Of a stretch of 42,626 nucleotides of DNA, positions 16,557-24,548 are shown one piece after another. This stretch comes from Rhizobiales bacterium Ga0077530 (lineage in GTDB: Bacteria > Pseudomonadota > Alphaproteobacteria > Rhizobiales > Hyphomicrobiaceae). The notes beneath the pieces are model-generated. The model had not been told where the DNA came from, did no database searches, and saw only the letters and a list, made by a program, of their open reading frames with translations. A program made the translations under genes and the position numbers. The DNA lies in the NCBI GenBank assembly GCA_001464855.1, contig LNEA01000576.1, forward strand, positions 1 through 42,626, read 5' to 3'. The first letter of the stretch is position 1, and each line of letters opens with the position of its first letter.

Positions 16557-17892
16557 TTACGCCGTCTGCCCGTTGAGGCGCGCTTCGGCGCGGGCGCGAC
16601 CGATCAGCGGCAGCAGCGCGCGCATTTCGGGTCCGGCCTCGCGCCCGGTGAGCGCCAGCCGCAAGGGATGGAACAGCGCTTTGCCCTTGAGTCCAGGTGT
16701 CGGCAGTCCACGGCTCTGGCGGTAGCAGGTCGGCGGCAGTGGTGCAGGTTGCGGCGTCCTCGATGTGCGGCGCGAGCGGACCGTCGACAACGTCGATCCA
16801 TGTGCGCACGTCGCCGAGTGTCGTGATGTTGCCGCGCACGGCGTCCCACAGCTCGGAAGTGGTGGTGATGCCGGCGGCCGCGAGACGCGGCGCGACGGCA
16901 TCGAAGGGCAGCATGTGCAGCAGCTTGGCGTTGAGGCTGCGCAACTCCTCGACATCGAAGCGGCCGGGCGCGCGCGAAAGTTTCGTGAGGTCGACGTGCG
17001 CCGCCAGCGCGTCAAGCGTCGGATAGGGCGCGACCGCCTCCGATGTGCCGAGCAAGGCCGCATGGCAATCGATCGCGAGTGGCTCCAGTCCGTCCGCGCG
17101 CAGGCTGTCGACCGAAAGATCGCCGAGCCGTTTCGACAACGCCTGCCCGTCGACACCGATCAGCAGGCTGTGATGAGCGAACAGCGGCGGCGTTGCACCG
17201 AGCGCCTCGAAAAGCTGGATCTGCACCGCCGAATTGGTGACGTGATCCTCGCCGCGGACGATGTGGGTAATAGCGAAATCGATATCGTCGACGACACTAG
17301 TGAACGTATAGAGCGGCGTGCCATCGGCGCGGATCAGCACCGGATCGGACAGCGATCCGATGTCGACGGTCTGCTCGCCGCGCACGACGTCCGGCCAGGA
17401 GACCAGCGTCGGCTGCGGCGCCAGACCTCGCGACGCTTCGGTGTTGGTGAGAAAGAGCCTCCAGTGGGGCTTTTCGCCGGCCGCGATGCGCTGGGCGATC
17501 TCATCAGGCTTCAACTTCAGTGCCGTGCGGTCATAGATCGGTGGCAGGCCACGCGCGCGCTGGCGGGCGCGGCGGCGGTCCAACTCATCCTCGCTCTCGA
17601 AGCACGGATAGAGCCGGCCCGCGCGCTTGAGCGTCTCGGCAATCTCGTCGTAGCGCGCCATGCGATCGGACTGGCGCGCCTCGCGATCCCACACGAGGCC
17701 GAGCCAGGTGAGGTCGGCGCGGATGGCGTCGGCGAATTCCTCCGTCGAGCGTGAGCGGTCGGTATCGTCGAGGCGCAGCATGAAATTGCCGCCGTTGCGG
17801 CGCGCGAACAGCCAGTTCAGCACCGCGGTGCGGATATTGCCGATGTGCAGGCGCCCGGTCGGGCTCGGCGCGAAGCGGACGGATACGGTCAT
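16557..17892 (-). pseudogene. gltX: glutamyl-tRNA synthetase, frameshifted near the C-terminal domain
   Basis: From ATG 17892 about 400 residues read as a normal GltX: RFAPSPTGRLHIGN (HIGH-type motif), DTDRSRSTEEFADAI, HIVRGEDHVTNSAVQIQ and the KMSKS-type motif ALSKR, then the anticodon-binding domain to [12 protein letters not shown]. The correct C-terminal end, [24 protein letters not shown] to the stop at 16557, lies in another frame. Relatives have about 12-15 more residues at this joint, so a short piece is missing and the frame shifts at about 16690-16698. Uncorrected translation runs on with an unrelated tail to 16492. GltX charges tRNA-Glu (and often tRNA-Gln) and is essential, so a second gltX must exist or the lesion is a sequence error. 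The hydrolase gene upstream ends 20 bp before it. Confidence 0.85.
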
Positions 17893-17912
17893 GGGCCTAT
17901 CAAACAGAGAAT

Positions 17913-18809
17913 TCACGGACACGCCAGCGCTGCGATGATGGCAGGGGCACGAAGGAGGTGATGCCCTGGGTCTCGGGCGGCCACGAAGCGTTGCTCGACG
18001 TTTGCCCCCGCATTCCGGAGGGCTGTGACGTACGCTGCCTGGGACGATGCCGAAACCACCTTATCGAGGGCGTCTGTCAATACGATAAGGGAGCGGGGCG
18101 GATGGCGGGTAACTTCGCTCACGCCGTCGATCGGATCGATGAAATCGGTAAATCCTGTCACGTCGGCCGCTAGGTTCCATTCCCGTAGCCGCTGACGGAC
18201 CGCAACGTTGCCCGAGGCGATGACGGCGCAGTCGACGTCCGTGCGCCGCGCGAGCATGGCGGCAACGAGATGCCCGCCGCCCGATAGCCCGGCAAGAGAG
18301 ATCACGCTCCATCCGAAGCGCTGCTTGAGGTGGTCCAGCGCAGCGTCCACGAGGTCGACTTCCCTCTTGCGACGACGTTCCAAATGATTGCCGCTCGATC
18401 CGTAAATCCCCGGGCGTGCTAGGTTGATGAAGCCGCGCTGGGTGGCCGCAGCGTACTGCTCGGCTTCGGCTTGCATGATGGCGGGGCCGAGCTGGGTGTA
18501 GTAGCTCGGCACCTCCCAGATGGTATCGCCCGCGGCGCTTCTATCTCTCCGCTGAACGACATCCCCCTCGAGGAAAATGACCGGCGACCGGCGAGCGCCT
18601 GCCGGCATCGCGCCATAAAAGCGCAGGCACTCTCCTCGGCCGTCAATCTCGACCCAGATCCTGCCGGCGTTGGGGCACGCGCCGGGCCTCGCAATGGTCC
18701 CGTTCAGGACATCGCTGGCCAAAAAACTGGGTTCGCTGGCGAAAGCCGATGCTGCCATGGAAATTCCGATCATGAAGTATGCAGCCGCATAGTGTCGGAG
18801 CACGCGCAT
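17913..18809 (-). CDS. exported alpha/beta hydrolase, uncharacterised
   Basis: This roughly 298-residue protein starts with a signal peptide (MRVLRHYAAAYFMIGISMAASAFASEP). The mature part shows a serine-hydrolase elbow, ISLAGLSGGGHLVAAML (Gly-Leu-Ser-Gly-Gly), a likely Asp in TDALDKVVS and a His in DPGHHLLRAP, in the order expected for an alpha/beta hydrolase of the prolyl-oligopeptidase/esterase-D kind. It should act in the periplasm or outside the cell; the substrate is unknown. ATG 18809 gives the cleanest signal peptide; ATG 18821 is also possible and neither has a strong ribosome site. It sits between nadE (72 bp upstream) and gltX (20 bp downstream) on the same strand. Confidence 0.75.
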   Translation of the reverse strand: MRVLRHYAAAYFMIGISMAASAFASEPSFLASDVLNGTIARPGACPNAGRIWVEIDGRGECLRFYGAMPAGARRSPVIFLEGDVVQRRDRSAAGDTIWEVPSYYTQLGPAIMQAEAEQYAAATQRGFINLARPGIYGSSGNHLERRRKREVDLVDAALDHLKQRFGWSVISLAGLSGGGHLVAAMLARRTDVDCAVIASGNVAVRQRLREWNLAADVTGFTDFIDPIDGVSEVTRHPPRSLIVLTDALDKVVSASSQAAYVTALRNAGANVEQRFVAARDPGHHLLRAPAIIAALACP

Positions 18810-18881
18810 GGGGCGATCCATGGCCGGAGGTTCGAGTTTGGATAAAACACGCTGTCGTGCCAGTGCGCGGTCCAAATCGTC

Positions 18882-20630
18882 CTACGAAACATCCCCGCCG
18901 TCGGCGCGGGGTTGCACGAGGTGTGGCGCGCGTTGGTTCGCGGCGGGCGTCGGCGCTGTCGCATCCTCGCGGAAACGGTTGGTGATAGGATAACGGCGGT
19001 CGCGACCGAAGCTGCGGCTCGAGATTTTCACACCTGGAGCCGCCTGCCGACGCTTGTACTCGGCGAGATAAAGCAACCGCTCGATCCTCTTGACCGTCTC
19101 GGGTGGATGGCCACGCGCGATGATCTCCGGGAGCGGCATCTCATTCTCGACGAGGCAACTCAGAATATCGTCGAGCATTTCGTAAGGCGGCAAGCTGTCC
19201 TGGTCGGTCTGGTTCTCACGCAGCTCTGCGCTCGGCGCCTTTGTCAGGATGCGCTGGGGGATCACGACGCCGGCCGGGCCCTTGCCGCCACGCGGGACGT
19301 TGGCGTTGCGCCACGCGGAGAGCCGGTAGACCTCCATCTTGTAGAGATCCTTGATCGGGTTGAAGCCGCCGTTCATGTCGCCGTAAATCGTCGCATAGCC
19401 GACCGACATCTCGCTTTTGTTGCCGGTCGTCAGCAGCATCGAGCCGTCTTTGTTCGAAATCGCCATCAGCGTCGTGCCGCGGGCGCGGCTCTGGACGTTC
19501 TCCTCGGTCGTATCGGGCGCGCGGTTGGCGAAGATCGGCGCCAGCATCGCATAGAAGCCGTCGACCGCTGGTGCGATCGGCACGCTGTCGTAACGCACGC
19601 CGAGCGCCTTCGCGCAGGCCGCTGCATCGTCGAGGCTGTCCGTCGAGGTATAGCGGTAGGGGAGCATGACGGCCCGCACGCGATCGGGCCCGAGCGCATC
19701 CGTTGCCATGGCGACGACAAGCGCGCTGTCGATGCCACCGGAGAGGCCGAGCACGATGCTCGGGAAGCGGTTCTTATCGACGTAGTCGCGCAGGCCCAGC
19801 ACGCACGCGTGATAGCCGGCCGAGTCGCCCTCTTCGAGCACGACGCGCTGACCCGGCTTACAACTCCAGCTACCGTCTTCGCCGCGCTCCCACACCGTGA
19901 GAACGAGAGATTCTTCCCAGGCAGGCATCTGTATGGCGAGGCTCGAGTCGGCGTTGATGACGAACGACGCGCCATCGAAAACAAGCTCGTCCTGTCCGCC
20001 GATCTGGTTGAGATAGGCGAGCGGCAGCCCCGTCTCGGCAACGCGCGCGACGGCGATGTTCATGCGCACGTCGCTCTTCTTCCAGTCGAACGGCGAGCCG
20101 TTCGGCACAATCAAGAGTTCAGCTCCGCACTCGGCCAGACACTCGGTGACCTCGTCGGTCCAGATGTCCTCGCAGATCGGCACACCGATCTTGACGCCGC
20201 GAAACAGGATCGGACCCGGCAGCGGACCGGCATCGAACACGCGCTTCTCGTCGAAGACGCCGTAGTTCGGCAGATCGACCTTCAGCCGCACCGCCTCCAC
20301 CCGTCCGCCGTCGAGCAGCGCCACGGCGTTGTAGACTTTGCCGGCGTCGGGCCACACGCAGCCGACGAGCACGGCAGGGCCAGGCCCGAGATCGACTGCA
20401 AGCTTCTCGACCGTGGCGCGGCAGGCGGCAGCGAAGGCCGGCTTGCGCACCAAGTCCTCGGGCGGATAGCCGCTGATGTACAACTCCGGCAGCACCAGCA
20501 GATCGGCGCCTTGCCGCGCCGCATCGGCACGCGCGCGAATAAGCTTTTCGGCGTTGCCAGCAAGATCCCCAAGAATGGGATTGAGCTGTGCAAGCGCGAT
20601 CTTCAGGGAGTGGGCGGGGGCGTTCGACAT
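18882..20630 (-). CDS. nadE: glutamine-dependent NAD+ synthetase
   Basis: This is a 582-residue two-domain enzyme. Residues 1 to about 270 form a nitrilase-type glutaminase with the Glu in LPELYISGYPPEDLV, the Lys region LPNYGVFDEKRVF and the nucleophile Cys in VPICEDIW. The C-terminal half is the NAD synthetase with the PP-loop LGLSGGIDSALVV, then SRARGTTLMAISN, TTGNKSEMSVGYATIYGDMNGGFNPIKDLYK and RRQAAPGVKISSRSFGRDRRYPITNRF. It amidates nicotinic acid adenine dinucleotide with ammonia channelled from glutamine, the last step of NAD synthesis. ATG 20630 (MSNAPAHSLKIALAQLNP) fits the family start, although the ribosome site is weak. The 30-residue tail after NRFRED is variable. Confidence 0.95.
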   Translation of the reverse strand: MSNAPAHSLKIALAQLNPILGDLAGNAEKLIRARADAARQGADLLVLPELYISGYPPEDLVRKPAFAAACRATVEKLAVDLGPGPAVLVGCVWPDAGKVYNAVALLDGGRVEAVRLKVDLPNYGVFDEKRVFDAGPLPGPILFRGVKIGVPICEDIWTDEVTECLAECGAELLIVPNGSPFDWKKSDVRMNIAVARVAETGLPLAYLNQIGGQDELVFDGASFVINADSSLAIQMPAWEESLVLTVWERGEDGSWSCKPGQRVVLEEGDSAGYHACVLGLRDYVDKNRFPSIVLGLSGGIDSALVVAMATDALGPDRVRAVMLPYRYTSTDSLDDAAACAKALGVRYDSVPIAPAVDGFYAMLAPIFANRAPDTTEENVQSRARGTTLMAISNKDGSMLLTTGNKSEMSVGYATIYGDMNGGFNPIKDLYKMEVYRLSAWRNANVPRGGKGPAGVVIPQRILTKAPSAELRENQTDQDSLPPYEMLDDILSCLVENEMPLPEIIARGHPPETVKRIERLLYLAEYKRRQAAPGVKISSRSFGRDRRYPITNRFREDATAPTPAANQRAPHLVQPRADGGDVS

Positions 20631-20750
20631 AGAGCGCAAAATAGAGCGACCGAGGCCCTCGGCGCAACGCGTCTCTTGGGATGTCAGATGGTGGTTCGCC
20701 GGATTGCGGCGAGCCCCTGCCATGCGCGGCAGGAGGTAATCTAAATCAGC

Positions 20751-21530
20751 TTACCACTGCTGCAGCATCGCGGCGCCGACGATCGGACCCGCATCACCGT
20801 GCTGGACGATGATCGCGCATCCATCGGCGTCGGATTGCTTTATCGCGTGGTGGGCCAGCTTAATGGTCGCGGCGGCACCGTTCCACATGCCGACCGGCAT
20901 CCATTCGCGTACCACGTTATGGTAGACGACCGAGCGACCGTGGTTCTCGCCGCGCTTGATCTTGACCTCGACCCTGCGGCTGATGAGCGCCAGCCAGATC
21001 GTCGCTTCGCCGGCTTTCGCGGCGTCGGGAGCCGCGTCCACGTGGATCACGACATGGTCGTTGACACTCTTGACGGCGACGCCGATGCGCGTGGGCTCGA
21101 TTGTCGGCTTGGTTGCGGCAATGGCCTGATCGATGTCCGCTGCGCTCGATCCGACGGCGTGTTTCAGCCCATTGACGATAACCTGCGGCGTATATACGCG
21201 GCCGTCACCCCTGGTCTTGGCGTAGGCCCGTTGGCGGGCGCTGAATTTGGGGCTGGCAAGGGTATCCTTCCAACCAAGATAGTCCCAGTAGTCGACGGGT
21301 AGCGTCAGGGCCACGATATCGGGGCGATTGGCATAGGACTCGAGCAGGGCGTCGGCGGTCGGGCAAGACGAGCAGCCCTGGCTGGTGAAAAGCTCGATCA
21401 CGGTCACCGGCGCGCCTGCCTTGCTGGAGGCCTTGCCGGCATTGGCCATCGAAGCCGATCCGACAACAAGGGCTCCTGCGCTTGCCGCGGCCAAAGCGAC
21501 GAAAACCGACCAGTCGAAGAGCGCACGCAT
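20751..21530 (-). CDS. DUF1223 domain-containing protein (thioredoxin-fold, exported)
   Basis: This is a 259-residue protein with an N-terminal signal or anchor segment (FVALAAASAGALVVGSASMANA). It then has the DUF1223 pattern VTVIELFTSQGCSSCPTADALLE, VDYWDYLGWKDTLASPKFSARQRAYA, and VYTPQVIVNGLKHAVGS. The CSSC motif and fold suggest a thioredoxin-like protein facing the periplasm, but the biochemical role of the family is unknown. ATG 21530 is chosen because the signal peptide begins there; an upstream in-frame start at 21572 would add unrelated residues. The C-terminal domain (residues about 150-259) is the family-specific beta-rich part. It is the gene upstream of nadE on the same strand, 120 bp away. 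Confidence 0.85.
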   Translation of the reverse strand: MRALFDWSVFVALAAASAGALVVGSASMANAGKASSKAGAPVTVIELFTSQGCSSCPTADALLESYANRPDIVALTLPVDYWDYLGWKDTLASPKFSARQRAYAKTRGDGRVYTPQVIVNGLKHAVGSSAADIDQAIAATKPTIEPTRIGVAVKSVNDHVVIHVDAAPDAAKAGEATIWLALISRRVEVKIKRGENHGRSVVYHNVVREWMPVGMWNGAAATIKLAHHAIKQSDADGCAIIVQHGDAGPIVGAAMLQQW

Positions 21531-21908
21531 GATTGCCAAGGTCCGTAAATCGATTGATTTCGAACGACGCAACGGCGCAGTTCGAGAGTGCAGGCTAGGC
21601 GAATACGGGCAGCGGTGCTGATCAAAAGATCAAACGAAGCCGTGATTGATGCTCGCTACTCAAGCGGAGGGCATCTGTTGCTTGAGCGGTATCGCCAGAG
21701 TTCAGCATATCGCTCTTTGCCACATCAATTGCGAGTCACGAATGCTTGACGCGGGCGGCGATTATCCAAGTTTCCAGGGTATCGGCACGCTGTGGCCGGT
21801 ATATCGGCGTCGTGGTGCCGCAAACACAACGGCCCGCCGGTAAGGGCGGGCCGCGGTAGATGTTTCGACCGGTCCATGCGCTCGCGTCACGGGCGGTGGC
21901 GACAGTGA
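21531..21908. other. intergenic region between L,D-transpeptidase and DUF1223 genes
   Basis: No gene was seen in this 378-bp stretch apart from a hairpin at 21831-21852 that should end the transpeptidase transcript. The part next to 21531 must carry the DUF1223 promoter. A short ATCAAAAGATC palindrome-like motif near 21620 is too small to interpret. Confidence 0.5.
21831..21852 (-). terminator. hairpin downstream of L,D-transpeptidase gene
   Basis: GGCCCGCC (21831-21838) pairs perfectly with GGCGGGCC (21845-21852) around a six-base loop, 57 bp after the stop of the minus-strand transpeptidase gene. The following minus-strand bases are GTTGTGTTTG, a moderate T-rich tail. Confidence 0.6.
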
Positions 21909-22772
21909 TTATTGTGCCTTCTCAGGCTGCACACTCGGTGCAACGCTGGCGGTTACGGACGCGGCGGGTGCTTCCACCTGCTTGCCCGGCGCCGACCTGG
22001 TCCCAACCGTGCTCGGCGTGGCGCGCTTCTTCTTCTGTACCCGCTCCCTCATCGGAGCCAACGGGCGCGGCGGCGTGGCCTGCTGCGAGTCGAACCACGG
22101 GAACGCGAAGGCGTTGAAGCCCGACGACTGGCTGGACGAGCTGGCCGGTGCCGAGGCGGAATTCGCGGCGACAGCTTGGCCGGTCCTGTAGCTGCTCCAG
22201 GTCACCGTCACGCGTGATCCCACGGGCACGCGATCGTAAAGGTCGACCACGTCCTTGTTATACATGCGAATGCAGCCCTTTGAGACGGCCTGCCCGATTG
22301 ACCAGGGCGCATCGGTGCCGTGGATCCGGTACATGGTCGCGCCGAGATAGAGCGCCCGGACACCCATCGGATTCATGGGGTGGCCGCCGGGGACGTGCCG
22401 CGGCAGCTTCGGATTTTCCCTGAGCATTTCGGCGGTCGGGGTCCACGGCGGATCGACGCGCTTCGAAGAGACCTGCAAGGTGCCCTGCCAGCGGCTCTGA
22501 TCGCGCGGCGATGCGATCGGATAGCTCAGCGCCTCGCCGGGGCGGGTCACGAAATAGAGGCGGCGATCTGTGAAGCTGACGATGATCTGGCCAGGGCGAT
22601 GCTGCGCGCCGAACGCCACGACTTCCTTGCCGCTGCCGCCGACTTCATTGCCGCCGCCCCAGAGCCAGCTCAAGCCCTGCGCACTGGCGGACGTCGACGC
22701 CATTGGGGCGATCACGATCAAAGCCAACGCTGCGCTGGCAAGTATATTCCGGGTATTGGAGTGGCCGATCAT
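21909..22772 (-). CDS. L,D-transpeptidase (YkuD family)
   Basis: This is a 287-residue exported protein. After the signal peptide (ILASAALALIVIAPMASTSASAQ) comes a YkuD domain: IIVSFTDRRLYFVTRPGEALSYPI, HVPGGHPMNPMGVRALYLG and the catalytic block MYRIHGTDAPWSIGQAVSKGCIRM with His and the nucleophile Cys. Such enzymes make 3-3 cross-links in peptidoglycan or attach lipoproteins to it. The C-terminal 100 residues are a low-complexity Ser/Ala/Pro/Lys-rich tail, probably disordered. ATG 22772 has GGAG six bases upstream; ATG 22778 directly abuts that site and is less likely. Confidence 0.9.
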   Translation of the reverse strand: MIGHSNTRNILASAALALIVIAPMASTSASAQGLSWLWGGGNEVGGSGKEVVAFGAQHRPGQIIVSFTDRRLYFVTRPGEALSYPIASPRDQSRWQGTLQVSSKRVDPPWTPTAEMLRENPKLPRHVPGGHPMNPMGVRALYLGATMYRIHGTDAPWSIGQAVSKGCIRMYNKDVVDLYDRVPVGSRVTVTWSSYRTGQAVAANSASAPASSSSQSSGFNAFAFPWFDSQQATPPRPLAPMRERVQKKKRATPSTVGTRSAPGKQVEAPAASVTASVAPSVQPEKAQ

Positions 22773-23428
22773 TCTCATCTCCGGTCGTCGTTCTGGTTGT
22801 CCTGCTGTCTGGTTCAAGCCAGCCGTCAGGGTCCGTCGGTCGTTAGAGCCAAGGCTCTGCTCGTTGCGGTCGGCATAATTCATCGCTGTTTGGCGCTGCC
22901 GTTGCGCCGCAAGTGATGTGCGCCGTGGTTCTCAATAGTGTCCCCGCCCTGCGCATGGTGCCCCGTCATGCTGAATGGAAGGTTTACGAATTCCCAATTT
23001 CGCCCGCTGCCGCGTCGATGTTTCGCGACGCTTCGGTCTCAACGCAGCATTTGCAATCGCGTTGCGTGATCTCGTCCGGCAACAGTGAGAGGCCTGCGCA
23101 TGAGGATCGAGCAACCAGTCGCGCGTCCAACTCGTGACTTCCGAGCGCGATGCTTGGCGGGTCGATGCGATCCAACTGCCAAAACATAGTGGCGATGGTT
23201 CGGGACCGGCGCAACGGCTCGACGCGCGATCTGGCCGTCACAGAGGCAGGATTGTGCGCATTTCAAGGAAACTGTGTGAATCGAGCCACGTAGCACGTGC
23301 GGCGGGTGCGGCGCCCTGTCCGATGATCCTTGATCTGATCGACATTTGGAAGTTGTGGAATTGTCCGTGGAAAAGATGTGCGGCAGAGACGCTGCGCATT
23401 ATTGATCTCTGTTTGTTCTCTTTTTTCG

Positions 23429-23457
23429 TTGACGGGCGGAGGGCAAAGCATTAGAAC
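23429..23457 (+). promoter_or_regulatory. predicted promoter of the imuA-imuB-dnaE2 operon
   Basis: TTGACG (23429-23434) and TAGAAC (23452-23457) are separated by exactly 17 bp, matching the sigma70-type pattern with 5/6 and 4/6 consensus bases. The -10 hexamer overlaps the SOS box, so LexA bound there would block RNA polymerase. Assigned by eye; the transcription start is not known. Confidence 0.5.
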
Positions 23458-23468
23458 AAAAAAAGAAC
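23454..23468. promoter_or_regulatory. LexA-binding SOS box
   Basis: The sequence GAAC-AAAAAAA-GAAC is a perfect match to the alphaproteobacterial LexA operator (GTTC-N7-GTTC on the other strand). It lies 63 bp before the imuA start and overlaps the predicted -10. Known imuA-imuB-dnaE2 operons are LexA-repressed and DNA-damage induced, which agrees. Confidence 0.85.
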
Positions 23469-23531
23469 GAAGGGCTGCCAGCAACGACAGATCTTCGTAG
23501 GTGATCATAGTCAGTTTCGAAGAGCGTACCC

Positions 23532-24548
23532 GTGGACAAGGCGGCCCAGCCCCCCCTCTCACCCCAGTCTTCGACCACGCGGATCTTCACGGTTCGTAGC
23601 GATGCGGACACGAGTACCAGTAAGCGTATGCGTACCCTTTTCCCTGGCGGCGGTGCGGTTGCCCCCACTTTCGCACCGCCGCCAGCCCCCCCGCTCTCTC
23701 CGGGGGCAGAACCCCCATCCCGGAGAGGGCGGCAGGGGGAGTTGGCTCGACTGCGTGCCGCGCTTGAAGCTATCGAGGGGCGTCAACGCGCCTCTGCTAT
23801 TGCCTCGGGTATCCGTCCCGAGCGCGATGCCTTGGGAGACGACCCGGACTCCGGCTGGACCCTCGGCGCTCCCGAAATCGATGACCGGCTGCCGGATCGG
23901 CGTCTCGACACGGCCAGCCTCAACGAGATCAAACCCGAAACCTACGGCGATGGACCGGCGGCACTGACCTTCGCGCTGTTGCTGGCAGCCCGCCATTTGA
24001 GTTCTGTGCCAGGCCTGCCGATGCCTGGTCTGATGGTGTGGTGCTGGCCCACCCGAGCGGCGCGCGAGGCGGGTGGGCTTTACGGCCCTGGTCTCGCGAC
24101 CCTCGGCTTGGATCCGGCGCAAGTTCTGCTGGTTGAAACCGCCACTGTCGCCGAGACCCTCTGGGTCATGGAGGAGAGCCTCGGATCGGGGGCGGCGGCG
24201 ATCGTTGTCGGCTGCGTCGATGCCGTTGCTTTGACGCCGGCGCGACGACTTGCCCTGGCCGCACAGGCGCACCGCACACCGTGTCTGCTGGTGACGGCCG
24301 CCCGCTCGGTCGTGACGCCTGCCACCTTCGCTCGCTGGCGCATTGCCGGATGCCCGAGCGCGTCGCACCCCTTCGATTCCGCAGCGCCTGGCGCGCCGCG
24401 TTTTTCGATGGCGCTCGAGCGCTGTCGCGGCACCGCCGCAGATGTCGCGCCGCTTTTTCGCACCGTGGAGTGGACCCATGAGGCGCATCGTTTCGGTGTG
24501 GTTGCCGGCATGGCCGATCGAGCGCTTGAGACGGCATTGCGGGCATGA
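23532..24548 (+). CDS. imuA: ImuA, RecA-like accessory protein of the SOS mutasome
   Basis: The protein is 338 residues from GTG 23532. Family similarity begins at about residue 71 (LARLRAALEAIEGRQR) and continues through a RecA-like core (ALTFALLLAARHLS..., PGLMVWCWPTRAAREAGGLYGPGLATLGLDPAQVLLVET) to a C-terminus overlapping imuB by 71 bp. ImuA works with ImuB and DnaE2 in damage-induced error-prone translesion synthesis. The first 70 residues are unconserved Pro/Ser/Arg-rich sequence encoded by two tandem hairpins (23645-23732), so the true start may be later: an in-frame ATG at 23628, or a TTG just before LARLRA at about 23741. No start has a clean ribosome site. Confidence 0.85.
   Translation: MDKAAQPPLSPQSSTTRIFTVRSDADTSTSKRMRTLFPGGGAVAPTFAPPPAPPLSPGAEPPSRRGRQGELARLRAALEAIEGRQRASAIASGIRPERDALGDDPDSGWTLGAPEIDDRLPDRRLDTASLNEIKPETYGDGPAALTFALLLAARHLSSVPGLPMPGLMVWCWPTRAAREAGGLYGPGLATLGLDPAQVLLVETATVAETLWVMEESLGSGAAAIVVGCVDAVALTPARRLALAAQAHRTPCLLVTAARSVVTPATFARWRIAGCPSASHPFDSAAPGAPRFSMALERCRGTAADVAPLFRTVEWTHEAHRFGVVAGMADRALETALRA
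23645..23732. repeat. two tandem palindromes inside the 5' end of imuA
   Basis: Hairpin 1 pairs TGGCGGCGGTGCG (23645-23657) perfectly with CGCACCGCCGCCA (23672-23684). Hairpin 2 pairs CCGCTCTCTCCGGG (23691-23704) with CCCGGAGAGGGCGG (23719-23732) with one mismatch, plus an inner GGGGG/CCCCC pair. The CTCTCCGGG/CCCGGAGAG core resembles dispersed REP-like palindromes common in high-G+C alphaproteobacteria (from memory, not checked). A related CCCCCCTCTCACCCC stretch occurs near 23549. Confidence 0.65.

Larger units (their letters stand above)
22773..23531. other. about 760-bp region upstream of imuA without recognisable gene
   Basis: Short open frames exist on both strands, but none has a family pattern, a clear ribosome site or credible codon use. 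The right half (about 23330-23530) is visibly A/T richer and holds the imuA promoter and SOS box described separately. The left end holds the transpeptidase promoter. Confidence 0.5.

Noticed and set aside
18912-20744. Long plus-strand open frame opposite nadE
   Set aside because: Antisense to a fully conserved NAD synthetase; the composition is that of a shadow frame.
22913-23296. Small open frames upstream of imuA
   Set aside because: Several overlap on both strands with equal quality and none has a recognisable pattern, so coding is not supported.
23414-23430. Second SOS-box-like sequence, GTTC followed by a T run and CGTT
   Set aside because: The spacing and second half do not match GTTC-N7-GTTC.
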